Shown here: one piece after another, positions 56,316 through 64,000 of the stretch
Numbering within the stretch: the stretch's first letter is position 1
Layout of the letters: every line of letters starts with the position of its first letter
Assembly (NCBI GenBank): GCA_965232255.1
Contig: OZ246962.1
Location: forward strand, 2,046,001-2,110,000
Length of the DNA: 64,000 bases
Origin: Endozoicomonas sp965232255
GTDB lineage: Bacteria > Pseudomonadota > Gammaproteobacteria > Pseudomonadales > Endozoicomonadaceae
Direction of reading: 5' to 3'
Made by a program: the position numbers and the translations under genes
Notes under the pieces: model-generated
Database searches by the model: none
Told to the model about the DNA's origin: nothing
The model's input: only the letters and a program-made list of their open reading frames with translations

Positions 56316-57176
56316 TCAGATGGTAGGTGATTTGACCGGCTTGCGACCCAAAGTGACGCGATCGTGATTGGCCAGGTCCGCTTCGGTGCGAATTTCAGTG
56401 AAGCCGACGCGGGCAAGAATTTCCTGCACCTGGCCACCCTGATCGTAGCCGTGCTCCAGTAGCAGCCAGCCGCCAGCGACCAGACAAGGCAGGGCTTGTC
56501 GGGCAATCTGGCGAATGTCGTCCAGACCGTCAACGCCACTGGCCAGGGCTGAGATGGGTTCGAAGCGAAGATCGCCTTCTTTCAGATGCGGATCAGCGCT
56601 GGCAATGTATGGGGGATTGCTGACGATCATGGTCATGGAGTTTGCCATCAGCGGCTCACACCATGAGCCTGCCAGAAACCGGGTGTTAGCGATCCGATTA
56701 AGGGCGGCATTCTCCCTGGCCACCGCCAACGCCTCAGGACTTTTGTCGATGGCCAAAACATCCCAGTGCGGTCGCTCGCTGGCCAAAGCCAGGGCAATCG
56801 CCCCGGTACCAGTACCAAGGTCTGCCACCTTAATGGCAGCTTGGTCGGTCAGTCGGTTAAGAGCCAGTTCCACCAGCAGTTCGGTATCAGGTCTGGGAAT
56901 CAGTGTTGCCTCGGTGACTTTCAATGTCAGGTGCCAGAACTCGCGTTCCCCAGTCAGATAAGCCACAGGCACACCGGCGCGACGTCGCTTGACCAGTTGC
57001 CGGAATGCGGCAGCACGGTCGTCGTCCAGCAAGCGCTCCGGCCAGGTAAAAAGGTAGCTGCGTGGTTGCTCAAGCACATGGGCCAACAGCAGCTCAGCAT
57101 CAAGGCGTGCTGTGGTGCTGGTGCTCAGTGCCTGGGTTGCTTCTGTCAGGGCGGTATCTATACGGACACGGCTCAT
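56316..57176 (-). CDS. prmC: Release factor glutamine methyltransferase
   Basis: PrmC methylates the GGQ glutamine of release factors. The 286-residue protein has an N-terminal helical domain (LDAELLLAHVLEQPRSYLFT), SAM motif I as VADLGTGTGAIALALA, and the NPPY motif in MIVSNPPYIAS. It begins three bases after the prfA stop, as in hemA-prfA-prmC of enterobacteria. Confidence 0.96.
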   Translation of the reverse strand: MSRVRIDTALTEATQALSTSTTARLDAELLLAHVLEQPRSYLFTWPERLLDDDRAAAFRQLVKRRRAGVPVAYLTGEREFWHLTLKVTEATLIPRPDTELLVELALNRLTDQAAIKVADLGTGTGAIALALASERPHWDVLAIDKSPEALAVARENAALNRIANTRFLAGSWCEPLMANSMTMIVSNPPYIASADPHLKEGDLRFEPISALASGVDGLDDIRQIARQALPCLVAGGWLLLEHGYDQGGQVQEILARVGFTEIRTEADLANHDRVTLGRKPVKSPTI

Positions 57177-57179
57177 GGG

Positions 57180-58265
57180 TTATTCGCCCGCAAGGCTGGC
57201 CAGCAGTTCGGTCTGGTGTTCTTGCAACAGCGGTTCAATTACCGGGTCCAGTTCGCCCTCAACGATTTCTGGCAGTTTGTACAGAGTCAGGTTGATGCGA
57301 TGGTCTGTCACCCGGCCCTGGGGGTAGTTATAGGTGCGGATGCGCTCGGAGCGATCACCACTACCCACCAGGCTTTTACGGGTATCGCTGATCTCTTTGG
57401 CAGCTGCGGCATCCTGAGCGTCCTGTAGCTTGGCACCCAGCCAACTCAGTGCCTTGGCTTTGTTTTTATGTTGCGAGCGCTCATCCTGGCACTCCACCAC
57501 AATCCCGGTTGGCAAGTGAGTAATGCGAATGGCTGAGTCAGTGGTGTTAACGTGCTGGCCGCCCGCGCCGGAGGAGCGATAGGTGTCAATGCGCAGGTCT
57601 TCCTTGCGGATTTCAATGGCCTGTTGTTCATCTGGTTCTGGCATTACAGCCACGGTGCAGGCTGACGTGTGGATGCGCCCCTGGGATTCGGTTTCCGGTA
57701 CCCGCTGCACACGGTGAGCACCGGATTCAAATTTCAGTCGCCCGTACACATCAGGGCCAATCACGCGCGTGATGATCTCTTTGTAGCCGCCGTGTTCGCC
57801 ATCGCTGGCGCTGATCACTTCAATACGCCAGCCGCGTTTTTCCGCGTAACGGGAGTACATGCGGAACAGGTCGCCAGCAAAAATGGCCGCTTCATCACCG
57901 CCAGTGCCGGCGCGGATTTCCAGAAAGGTATTGAGGCCATCGCGGGGATCTTTGGGCAGCAGTAGGACTTCCAGGTTTTTTTCCATCTCCGGCAGCTGCG
58001 CCTCGCAGTGGTCGAGCTCTTCACGGGCCAGTTCGGCCATCTCCGGGTCACCCTCGGCCATCATGGCCTGGGCTTCAGTTCGGTCGCTGAGTAGTTGGTC
58101 GTACTCTTGGTAGGCTTTCACCACCGGTTCCAGCTCAGCGTACTCCTGGGAAAATTTGCGGAACTGGTCCTGATTGCCAATGACCCCGGGATCGCTCAAC
58201 AGCGCGGCCAGCTCTTCGAAGCGTTCGCCGAGATTTTCCAGTTTGACGAGAATAGATTGTTTCAT
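57180..58265 (-). CDS. prfA: Peptide chain release factor 1
   Basis: RF1 terminates translation at UAA and UAG. The 361-residue protein has the GGQ loop in SSGAGGQHVNTTDSA and the stop-recognition P-x-T as RVPETESQGRIHTS (PET instead of the common PAT). The rest, IRAGTGGDEAAIFAGDLFRM and YNYPQGRVTDHRI, is standard. Confidence 0.97.
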   Translation of the reverse strand: MKQSILVKLENLGERFEELAALLSDPGVIGNQDQFRKFSQEYAELEPVVKAYQEYDQLLSDRTEAQAMMAEGDPEMAELAREELDHCEAQLPEMEKNLEVLLLPKDPRDGLNTFLEIRAGTGGDEAAIFAGDLFRMYSRYAEKRGWRIEVISASDGEHGGYKEIITRVIGPDVYGRLKFESGAHRVQRVPETESQGRIHTSACTVAVMPEPDEQQAIEIRKEDLRIDTYRSSGAGGQHVNTTDSAIRITHLPTGIVVECQDERSQHKNKAKALSWLGAKLQDAQDAAAAKEISDTRKSLVGSGDRSERIRTYNYPQGRVTDHRINLTLYKLPEIVEGELDPVIEPLLQEHQTELLASLAGE

Positions 58266-58385
58266 GTGGTAACAAACTTTGGTTACAAGCTTTGGTTAAA
58301 AGGATGTTGAAATCGGGCGCTGGACAAAATGTCAACAACAGCGAAGTGGAATGATTGTTACCGGAATCGGACTATTTTTCGAGAG

Positions 58386-59702
58386 TTAATGCTCATAATC
58401 CGATGATTGTTCCGAATTTATTGCATCATGGGTTTGGTCAAGACTCAGGCCCAGCAGTTTTTGTGCCCACTCGAGTTGTTCGTGCTGCCCTTTGGCGGCG
58501 GCGCTTTTCAGCTGTACGCTGGGCTGATGCATCAGTTTGTTGGTCAGGGCACGCGCGAATTGCAACAGTACCTCTTCAGGTTGGGCGCCTTTGGCCAGAC
58601 AGAGCAGGGCTTTTTTCAGCTCCTGGTCCCGCAGTGCTTCTGTGTTCTGACGGTAGACGCGCAGCAGGTTCACGGCATCAAGTGCGCGCAGACGAGTCAT
58701 GAATTCAAAGGTGTCGGCCTCAATCATGCGCTCTGCTTGACGGGCAGCTTCCTTGCGCTGTTGCAGGTTGTCTTCCACAGTATTTTGCAGGTTATCCACG
58801 GTGTAAAGAAAAACGTCTGCCAGCTCACTGACTTCGGGTTCGATATCGCGGGGAACAGCGATATCGACCATGAACATGGGTTGATGTTTTCGCAGCTTCA
58901 GCGCTCGCTCGACGACCCCTTTGCCCAGCACCGGAACCGGACTGGCGGTGGAACTGATAATAATATCGCTGGCAGGCAGCACCCCGGGCAGATCGGATAA
59001 AAGTACCGCCTTACCACCAAACATGGTGGTTAACCGTCCGGCTCGTTCCAGAGTGCGATTGGCGACAATGATGTTGGCGACCCCCTGCTGGCATAGATGC
59101 CGGGTGGTCAGTTCAATGGTGTCACCGGCACCGATCAGCAGGGCCGTGATTTTGCTGAGGTCAGCGAAAATCTGTTTGGCCAGATCGGTAGCGGCATAAG
59201 CGACGGAGATCGGCTGCTGGTTGATGGCGGTCTCGGTGCGAATCTGCTTGGCGGTGGTGAAGCTGTGTTGAAATAGCCGGTTCAATCCGGAACCGGTGGT
59301 GCCAGTAGCTTTGGCTGTGGCGTAGGCGGATTTCAGCTGGCCAAGAATCTGGGGCTCGCCGAGGATCATGGAATCCAGTCCACAGGCGACGCGCATCAGG
59401 TGGCGCACGGCGTCGTCGTTATGGAGCAGATAGCTGTGTTCGCGCAGTTGCTGACGGTTAGTTTGGTGATAGTCGGCCAGCCAGTCCAGCAGTCGCTCAG
59501 AGCCGGTACTGACCGGCTGGTTGTGAATAAGGCAGTAAATTTCGGTGCGGTTGCAGGTAGACAAAATGGCGATTTCATCAACGCCTGTTTGGGCTTTGGC
59601 CTGCTGCAGCGCCTCGGGCAATTGGTCGGCGCAAAAAAATACTTGCTCCCGCAAGCTTACGGGCGCTGTCTTGTGATTGATGCCGGCGGTAATATACCCC
59701 AT
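58386..59702 (-). CDS. hemA: Glutamyl-tRNA reductase
   Basis: This is the first committed enzyme of C5-pathway heme synthesis, reducing Glu-tRNA to glutamate-1-semialdehyde. The 438-residue protein has INHKTAPVSLRE, the active-site Cys50 in ILSTCNRTEIYCL, VACGLDSMILGEPQILGQLK and the NADPH-domain ALLIGAGDTIELTTRHL (second glycine altered to D-T). First gene of hemA-prfA-prmC. Confidence 0.96.
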   Translation of the reverse strand: MGYITAGINHKTAPVSLREQVFFCADQLPEALQQAKAQTGVDEIAILSTCNRTEIYCLIHNQPVSTGSERLLDWLADYHQTNRQQLREHSYLLHNDDAVRHLMRVACGLDSMILGEPQILGQLKSAYATAKATGTTGSGLNRLFQHSFTTAKQIRTETAINQQPISVAYAATDLAKQIFADLSKITALLIGAGDTIELTTRHLCQQGVANIIVANRTLERAGRLTTMFGGKAVLLSDLPGVLPASDIIISSTASPVPVLGKGVVERALKLRKHQPMFMVDIAVPRDIEPEVSELADVFLYTVDNLQNTVEDNLQQRKEAARQAERMIEADTFEFMTRLRALDAVNLLRVYRQNTEALRDQELKKALLCLAKGAQPEEVLLQFARALTNKLMHQPSVQLKSAAAKGQHEQLEWAQKLLGLSLDQTHDAINSEQSSDYEH

Positions 59703-60173
59703 CAGACCTCTGTTGCTGGGCTAGTTCGCTGCTACTACTATATTTGGTCGCTGCCACTTGCCGATGCTATTTCATCATTGTTGCCACAGCGGGCAAACTG
59801 ACATACCAGCTTAGTTTTTTCCTGGCAAATGTGCCGCCTTGCAGTAACGTACTCCGGCACTTTCTATGCTGCTGTCTATGCTGCTGTGCTGGGGCCGCAT
59901 GTCTGGTCCGTAGCTGATGACGTCCGTCGTATGTTGTTTTTGGATTTATTACGATTGTTGAACGCTGGTCAATGAGGTTTATGATCAGCCACAGGCGGCT
60001 CAAACCTGACTACGACAATCGCACTGTGCTGTGACGCTTGCGAATCGCTGCCAGCACGGGAAAAGCGCTCGGGGGGATTGCTTGATTGCCCGCTGGATCG
60101 ATTACCACTCTGGCCGATCAATTCTGCATTGGAACGCTCGCTACTGCAAACCATCTTTAAGAGTTTTTTACGG
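59703..60173. other. Divergent region between hemA and the TPR gene
   Basis: This 471-bp gap should hold divergent promoters for hemA and the TPR-lolB-ispE run. A short direct repeat TCTATGCTGCTG occurs twice near 59862-59886. I see no RNA gene or convincing ORF. Confidence 0.4.
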
Positions 60174-61937
60174 ATGCCATCCATGATTAGAATGACTGCC
60201 GGGGCGCCAGTACTCGCGAAAAGCCGCCGAGTACTTCCTATTGTTTTTGCTGTCCTGCTGGCCGGATGTGCCAGCAGAAATGGCCAGCAAGCTGAGCCGA
60301 CGGCAGGTGTTGCTGGCGAGCGCAGCAGTCAGTCCGATCAGCTACCGACCACGCCATTTGCCGCTGAAACCCTTTATGACTTGCTGGTAGCCGAAATAGG
60401 GGGCCAGCGCCAGCGTTATGATCTGGCGCTGGGGAACTATCTTAAGCAGGCGCACCAGACCAGAGATGCTGGCGTTACCGAAAGAGCCTACCAGATTGCG
60501 GCCTACGTGGGTGCCAGACAAGCAGCACTTGATGCTGCGCTGCTCTGGCTGGAACTGCAACCGGATAATCCCGATGCGCTGCGCAGTTCAACTCTGGAGC
60601 TGATTTACGCGGGCCACTTCGAGCAGGCCTATGCCCAGATGGGGAAACAACTGCAAGCGGGTGACCAACCGGCTTTTGATATGCTGGCCAGCTCTGTTGG
60701 GCGTCAGCAGGTGCAGGATTTTGCGGAACGTTTTGCCGGATTGGCCAGACAGTATCCCCATGTGCGCGAGTTGCAACTGGGTCAGGCCATTCTTTTGCAC
60801 AAAAGTGGTGAATACGCATCAGCCCTGGCTATGGCGAATCAGTTGCTTGCCCAGGATCGGGATTATGTTCCGGCCGTTATGGTGAAAGGGCGCGCTTTGC
60901 ATAAAATGGGCCGTCATGACGAGGCGACTGAACTGCTTACCGGGGCAGTGCAGCGTCATCCCGATACCCACCGTCTGCGCTTGCTCTACGGTCGCGTTCT
61001 GGTGCACGCCGGACAGTTGGATCAGGCTCGGCAACAGTTCAGGTTCCTGGCAAAACAGGCGCCAGATAACAGCGATGTGCTGATGTCGTTGGCCCTGATT
61101 ACCCTGGAAAACGATATGGAGCAAGAAGCACAGCGATACTTCCAGCGTTTGCTGGCCTTGGGGGAGCGCAACGATTCGGCTCACTACTACCTCGGTCGCC
61201 TGCACGAGCAGCAGCAAAAATATCAGTCAGCGAAAGATCACTATTTGGCGGTGGCACCCGGCAAAGAGTACATGGCTGCCCGGGCAGCGTTGAGTCGGAT
61301 GCTGGCGAATCAGAAGCGCGTTGGTGAAGCCTTGGAACTGCTTAAGGAAGCCAGACAGCAAAACGGTGCCTGGGCCGAGCCACTGTCTCTGCTCGAAGCC
61401 GAGCTGCTGATTAATGACGGGCAGTCTGAAAAGGCATTGCAGGTATATGAGCGTGCTCTGAAAGGCTCGCCCGATTCAGTCAATTTGCTTTACGCCCGTG
61501 CCATGGCTTATGAGAAGCTGAACGACTTGAAAGGACTGGAGCGGGATTTGCGCGCCATACTGGCATTGGACGCGCAAAACGTCGCAGCGCTTAATGCCCT
61601 CGGGTTTACCCTGGCTGATCGGACACAACGCTATGAAGAGGCCACGGCGCTGGTTACGCAAGCTTACCAGCTTAATGGTGATGATCCGGCCATCCTTGAC
61701 AGTATGGGCTGGGTGCAGTTCCGCCTTGGCAATCTTGAGCAGGCCAAAGAGTATCTGCAAATGGCCTACGCCCGACTGCCCGATGCGGAAATCGCTGCCC
61801 ACCTTGGAGAAGTGCTTTGGGTGAAGGGTGAGCAGGCAGCGGCAAAGTCGCTGTGGGTGAAGGCGCTGCGGGCTAATCCGGGCAATCAAATATTAAAAGA
61901 AACTATGAATCGTTTGACTGGTGCTGGCAAAAAGTAG
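60174..61937 (+). CDS. TPR-repeat lipoprotein
   Basis: The 587-residue product begins with a basic signal sequence and lipobox (RVLPIVFAVLLAGC), so it should be lipid-anchored. The rest consists of tetratricopeptide repeats, for example HKMGRHDEATELLTGAVQRH, SEKALQVYERALKGSPDSVN, TQRYEEATALVTQAYQLNGD and NLEQAKEYLQMAYARLPDAE. Its place between hemA and lolB is the same as in pseudomonads. It probably serves as a protein-binding scaffold in the envelope. Start could be any of three ATG codons at 60174-60194. Confidence 0.9.
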   Translation: MPSMIRMTAGAPVLAKSRRVLPIVFAVLLAGCASRNGQQAEPTAGVAGERSSQSDQLPTTPFAAETLYDLLVAEIGGQRQRYDLALGNYLKQAHQTRDAGVTERAYQIAAYVGARQAALDAALLWLELQPDNPDALRSSTLELIYAGHFEQAYAQMGKQLQAGDQPAFDMLASSVGRQQVQDFAERFAGLARQYPHVRELQLGQAILLHKSGEYASALAMANQLLAQDRDYVPAVMVKGRALHKMGRHDEATELLTGAVQRHPDTHRLRLLYGRVLVHAGQLDQARQQFRFLAKQAPDNSDVLMSLALITLENDMEQEAQRYFQRLLALGERNDSAHYYLGRLHEQQQKYQSAKDHYLAVAPGKEYMAARAALSRMLANQKRVGEALELLKEARQQNGAWAEPLSLLEAELLINDGQSEKALQVYERALKGSPDSVNLLYARAMAYEKLNDLKGLERDLRAILALDAQNVAALNALGFTLADRTQRYEEATALVTQAYQLNGDDPAILDSMGWVQFRLGNLEQAKEYLQMAYARLPDAEIAAHLGEVLWVKGEQAAAKSLWVKALRANPGNQILKETMNRLTGAGKK

Positions 61938-62036
61938 TGATTGGCCGGTTATGCCAATACAGTTGACCGGTTTCAGCGGTTTGCGGTAAACACTTCTTTA
62001 ACTTTTTGCACCGATACAGAAGGCTGTTTGGAATCC

Positions 62037-62681
62037 ATGGGTATTGCGCTGAATCAAACTGTTTTAGCTCCTGGCAGGCGTGTGGCCAGAGCGTTGTTGC
62101 TGTTATCCCTGGTCGCTCTTGCCGGCTGTGCTGCCAAGTCCATTGACACCGGTGAGGTAGTCAGTGAAGAGCTCAAGGAGCAGCGCTGGCACTTACACCG
62201 GGATCACCTGGAACAACTTCAGCATTGGCAGCTGACCGGACGGCTCAACCTCAGGGTTCCTGGCGAGTCAGGGACCATGTCCATTGACTGGCAACAGCAA
62301 TTGCAGCAATACGTTCTGCTGCTCGACGGACCCTTGGGGACGTCCATTGCCCGCATAACCGGCAGCGACAATGAGGTATCGGTGACCGTATCCGACGAAA
62401 CTCGTCACGGCTCATCGCCGGAAGAACTGCTTTATACACTGACGGGTTGGCAGTTTCCGGTTAGCTATCTGAAACACTGGGTTGTAGGCTTGCCGGCGCC
62501 CGACAGCGATGCCGAAGTAGTGTTGAATAATCAAGGATACCCCGAGCGTATTAAGCAGGCCGACTGGGACATTGCCTATCAAAAGCGCAGCACGACGGCT
62601 GGTTTCCATTTACCGACGCGACTCACCATCAGCAGCGGCGATGTGCGTTTAAGCCTACTCGTCAACAACTGGCTGCTCTGA
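62037..62681 (+). CDS. lolB: Outer-membrane lipoprotein receptor LolB
   Basis: LolB receives lipoproteins from LolA and inserts them into the outer membrane. The 214-residue product has the signal and lipobox LLLLSLVALAGCAAK. The domain shows HLEQLQHWQLTGRLNLRVPG, then LLDGPLGTSIARI, LLYTLTGWQFPVSYLKHWVVGLP and the C-terminal RLTISSGDVRLSLLVNNW. The ATG at 62037 is preferred because the frame further upstream has no signal sequence. Confidence 0.93.
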   Translation: MGIALNQTVLAPGRRVARALLLLSLVALAGCAAKSIDTGEVVSEELKEQRWHLHRDHLEQLQHWQLTGRLNLRVPGESGTMSIDWQQQLQQYVLLLDGPLGTSIARITGSDNEVSVTVSDETRHGSSPEELLYTLTGWQFPVSYLKHWVVGLPAPDSDAEVVLNNQGYPERIKQADWDIAYQKRSTTAGFHLPTRLTISSGDVRLSLLVNNWLL

Positions 62682-62695
62682 CTCTAGGGTGGTTG

Positions 62696-62998
62696 TTAAT
62701 CAACCTCCCACTCGCCTTCCGGGTAGTCTTGGGAGATCTCGATAAGTCTGGTCAGCAACTTTATGGCACCGTGATAGTCGCCCCAGCCATTTTCAGGGTT
62801 CATTGCCTCCATCTCTGGTCGGTGCAAAACCATGTAGTTGTGAATCTCCAGCAGATGCTCGACTGCCCGCTTGCCGGGCATACCGTTGATGACCCAGATG
62901 CCTATGTCCGGCTTGGCGGCATAAAACATACGGGAGACGTTGTAGGTGTAATTCACCTGGGTTTCTGGTTCTCCCCGGATTCGAAAGTCGTAACCCAT
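62696..62998 (-). CDS. Small soluble protein, unknown, antisense between lolB and ispE
   Basis: This 100-residue protein (GYDFRIRGEPETQVNYTYNV, FYAAKPDIGIWVINGMPGKR, ENGWGDYHGAIKLLTRLIEI) has globular composition with many aromatics. GAGGATG lies upstream of the start. It is the only minus-strand gene in the TPR-lolB-ispE run. Family not recognised. Confidence 0.65.
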   Translation of the reverse strand: MGYDFRIRGEPETQVNYTYNVSRMFYAAKPDIGIWVINGMPGKRAVEHLLEIHNYMVLHRPEMEAMNPENGWGDYHGAIKLLTRLIEISQDYPEGEWEVD

Positions 62999-63160
62999 GG
63001 CTTGAGCATCCTCTCATAGAGTTGCAGTGGCTTGCCTTGGATTATGTTTTGGATAAATGGTTCAATATTGGTCGTTGCTTTCGATCGCTGAAGTCTGGCG
63101 TTACATTGGTGTCTCACTGTACCTTTGGTTTTTAATCACGATTTCCCCGGAGTCTTCTGG

Positions 63161-64000
63161 ATGCTGTCAGAACTGGTGTTGCCAGCCCCAGCCAAGTTAA
63201 ATCTTTTCCTGCACATTATTGGTCGCCGCCCGGATGGCTATCACAATCTGCAAACGTTGTTTCAGTTTCTCGACTACGGGGACCAGTTAACCTTCACCGC
63301 CCTTGATAAAGGCGTGGAACTGGTGACTGATCTTGCTGGCGTGGCCATGGCAGACAATCTGGTCATGAAAGCCGTCCGGCTGCTGCAGCAGGTGAGCAAC
63401 TATCAGTCGGGCGTACGGATTGTGCTTGATAAGCGCCTGCCCATGGGAGCCGGGCTAGGTGGCGGTAGTTCTGACGCGGCCACGGCGTTGCTCGGACTGA
63501 ATGCCTTGTGGGGGTTGGGACTAAGCATGGATCAGCTGGCCGAGCTGGGTTTGCAGTTAGGAGCAGATGTGCCGGTATTTGTGCGTGGGTACAGCGCGTT
63601 TGCCGAGGGGGTGGGCGATGTACTCACACCACTGGAACCACCGGAAGAGTGGTTTCTGGTGGTGATGCCCGATGCGCACGTTAACACCGCAGCCATGTAC
63701 AGCCACCGTGATTTGACAAGGGATTCGTTGCCAATTACATTATGCGCCGCTTCGGATCTGTCCTTCGCTAACCATCAGCAGCGGCGTAACGATTTTCAAG
63801 CCTTGGTGTGCACACTGTATCCCCAGGTTGATAAAACGCTTCGCGTGTTGGATAATTTCGCGGATTTGAGCATCGGGCGGGCCATGATGAGCGGTTCAGG
63901 GGCGTCGGTATTTGTTCGGTTTGCCAGTCGTGAACAGGCGCAAGCCGCACAGTCTGAACTGAATCTGCACACTTCCCCTAACGGTGTTCCAGAACAAGCA
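63161..64000 (+). CDS. ispE: 4-Diphosphocytidyl-2-C-methyl-D-erythritol kinase (3' end outside window)
   Basis: IspE phosphorylates CDP-methylerythritol in the MEP isoprenoid pathway, which also feeds quinone side chains. The visible 280 residues include PAPAKLNLFLHIIGRRPDGYH, the GHMP-kinase ATP loop PMGAGLGGGSSDAATALLGL, GADVPVFVRGYSAFAEGVGD and the C-terminal SGSGASVFVRF. Only the last few residues are cut by the window edge. Confidence 0.96.
   Translation, partial: MLSELVLPAPAKLNLFLHIIGRRPDGYHNLQTLFQFLDYGDQLTFTALDKGVELVTDLAGVAMADNLVMKAVRLLQQVSNYQSGVRIVLDKRLPMGAGLGGGSSDAATALLGLNALWGLGLSMDQLAELGLQLGADVPVFVRGYSAFAEGVGDVLTPLEPPEEWFLVVMPDAHVNTAAMYSHRDLTRDSLPITLCAASDLSFANHQQRRNDFQALVCTLYPQVDKTLRVLDNFADLSIGRAMMSGSGASVFVRFASREQAQAAQSELNLHTSPNGVPEQA

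Overview
The window is bacterial chromosome of a gammaproteobacterium. The rRNA operon, the hemA-prfA-prmC block, the hemA/TPR/lolB/ispE divergent block, holD-rimI and the men and ubi genes all have gammaproteobacterial sequence or order. The 16S text and the mix of facultative-anaerobe and acid-stress genes suggest an Oceanospirillales-type, possibly Endozoicomonas-like, host-associated marine organism. That last placement is inference from memory, not a computed result.

Layout. 1-10.7 kb: an FKBP-type isomerase lipoprotein (cut by the window edge), a large unrecognised protein, a glutaminase-GadC pair (glutamine/glutamate acid-resistance type), a DcuC-type dicarboxylate carrier convergent with an AbgT-type transporter, and a radical SAM protein. 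10.7-16.4 kb: one complete rRNA operon (two tandem promoters, boxA, 16S, spacer without tRNA genes, 23S, 5S, terminator). 16.4-20 kb: a low-GC coiled-coil protein and small hypotheticals. 20.2-29.8 kb: a menaquinone operon menF-menD-menH-menB-menC-menE followed by thpR. It is interrupted twice, exactly at the starts of menC and menE, by related IS200/IS605-type elements lying antisense to the operon: a 395-bp copy without a transposon gene and a 1318-bp copy with an intact tnpB. 29.9-33.6 kb: ubiU-ubiV (oxygen-independent ubiquinone hydroxylation) convergent with thiM-ubiT. 34-50 kb: mostly housekeeping and envelope genes (alaE, dps, hemG, M23 peptidase, NhaC-type antiporter, EEP lipoprotein, Nudix, TatD, copper chaperone, trhO, nfsA, purine permease), plus an orphan adenine methyltransferase with a signal-peptide-like N-terminus. 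50-53.5 kb: rimI and holD, then a second, different tnpB element. 53.6-64 kb: hemH, nhaA, prmC, prfA, hemA on the minus strand and a TPR lipoprotein, lolB and ispE (cut by the window edge) on the plus strand.

How it fits together. The window encodes most of menaquinone headgroup synthesis, the anaerobic route to ubiquinone (UbiU, UbiV, UbiT), a quinone-dependent HemG, other heme enzymes (HemA, HemH) and a DcuC-type C4-dicarboxylate carrier. This describes a facultative anaerobe that makes both quinones. The most notable novelty is the pair of tnpB-family insertions. Removing each element leaves gapless, tightly packed operon junctions. Both insertions share the 5-mer TTCAT, which is the reverse complement of the ATGAA at the downstream start codon, and the tip of each element supplies a GAGG ribosome-binding site to the gene it displaced.
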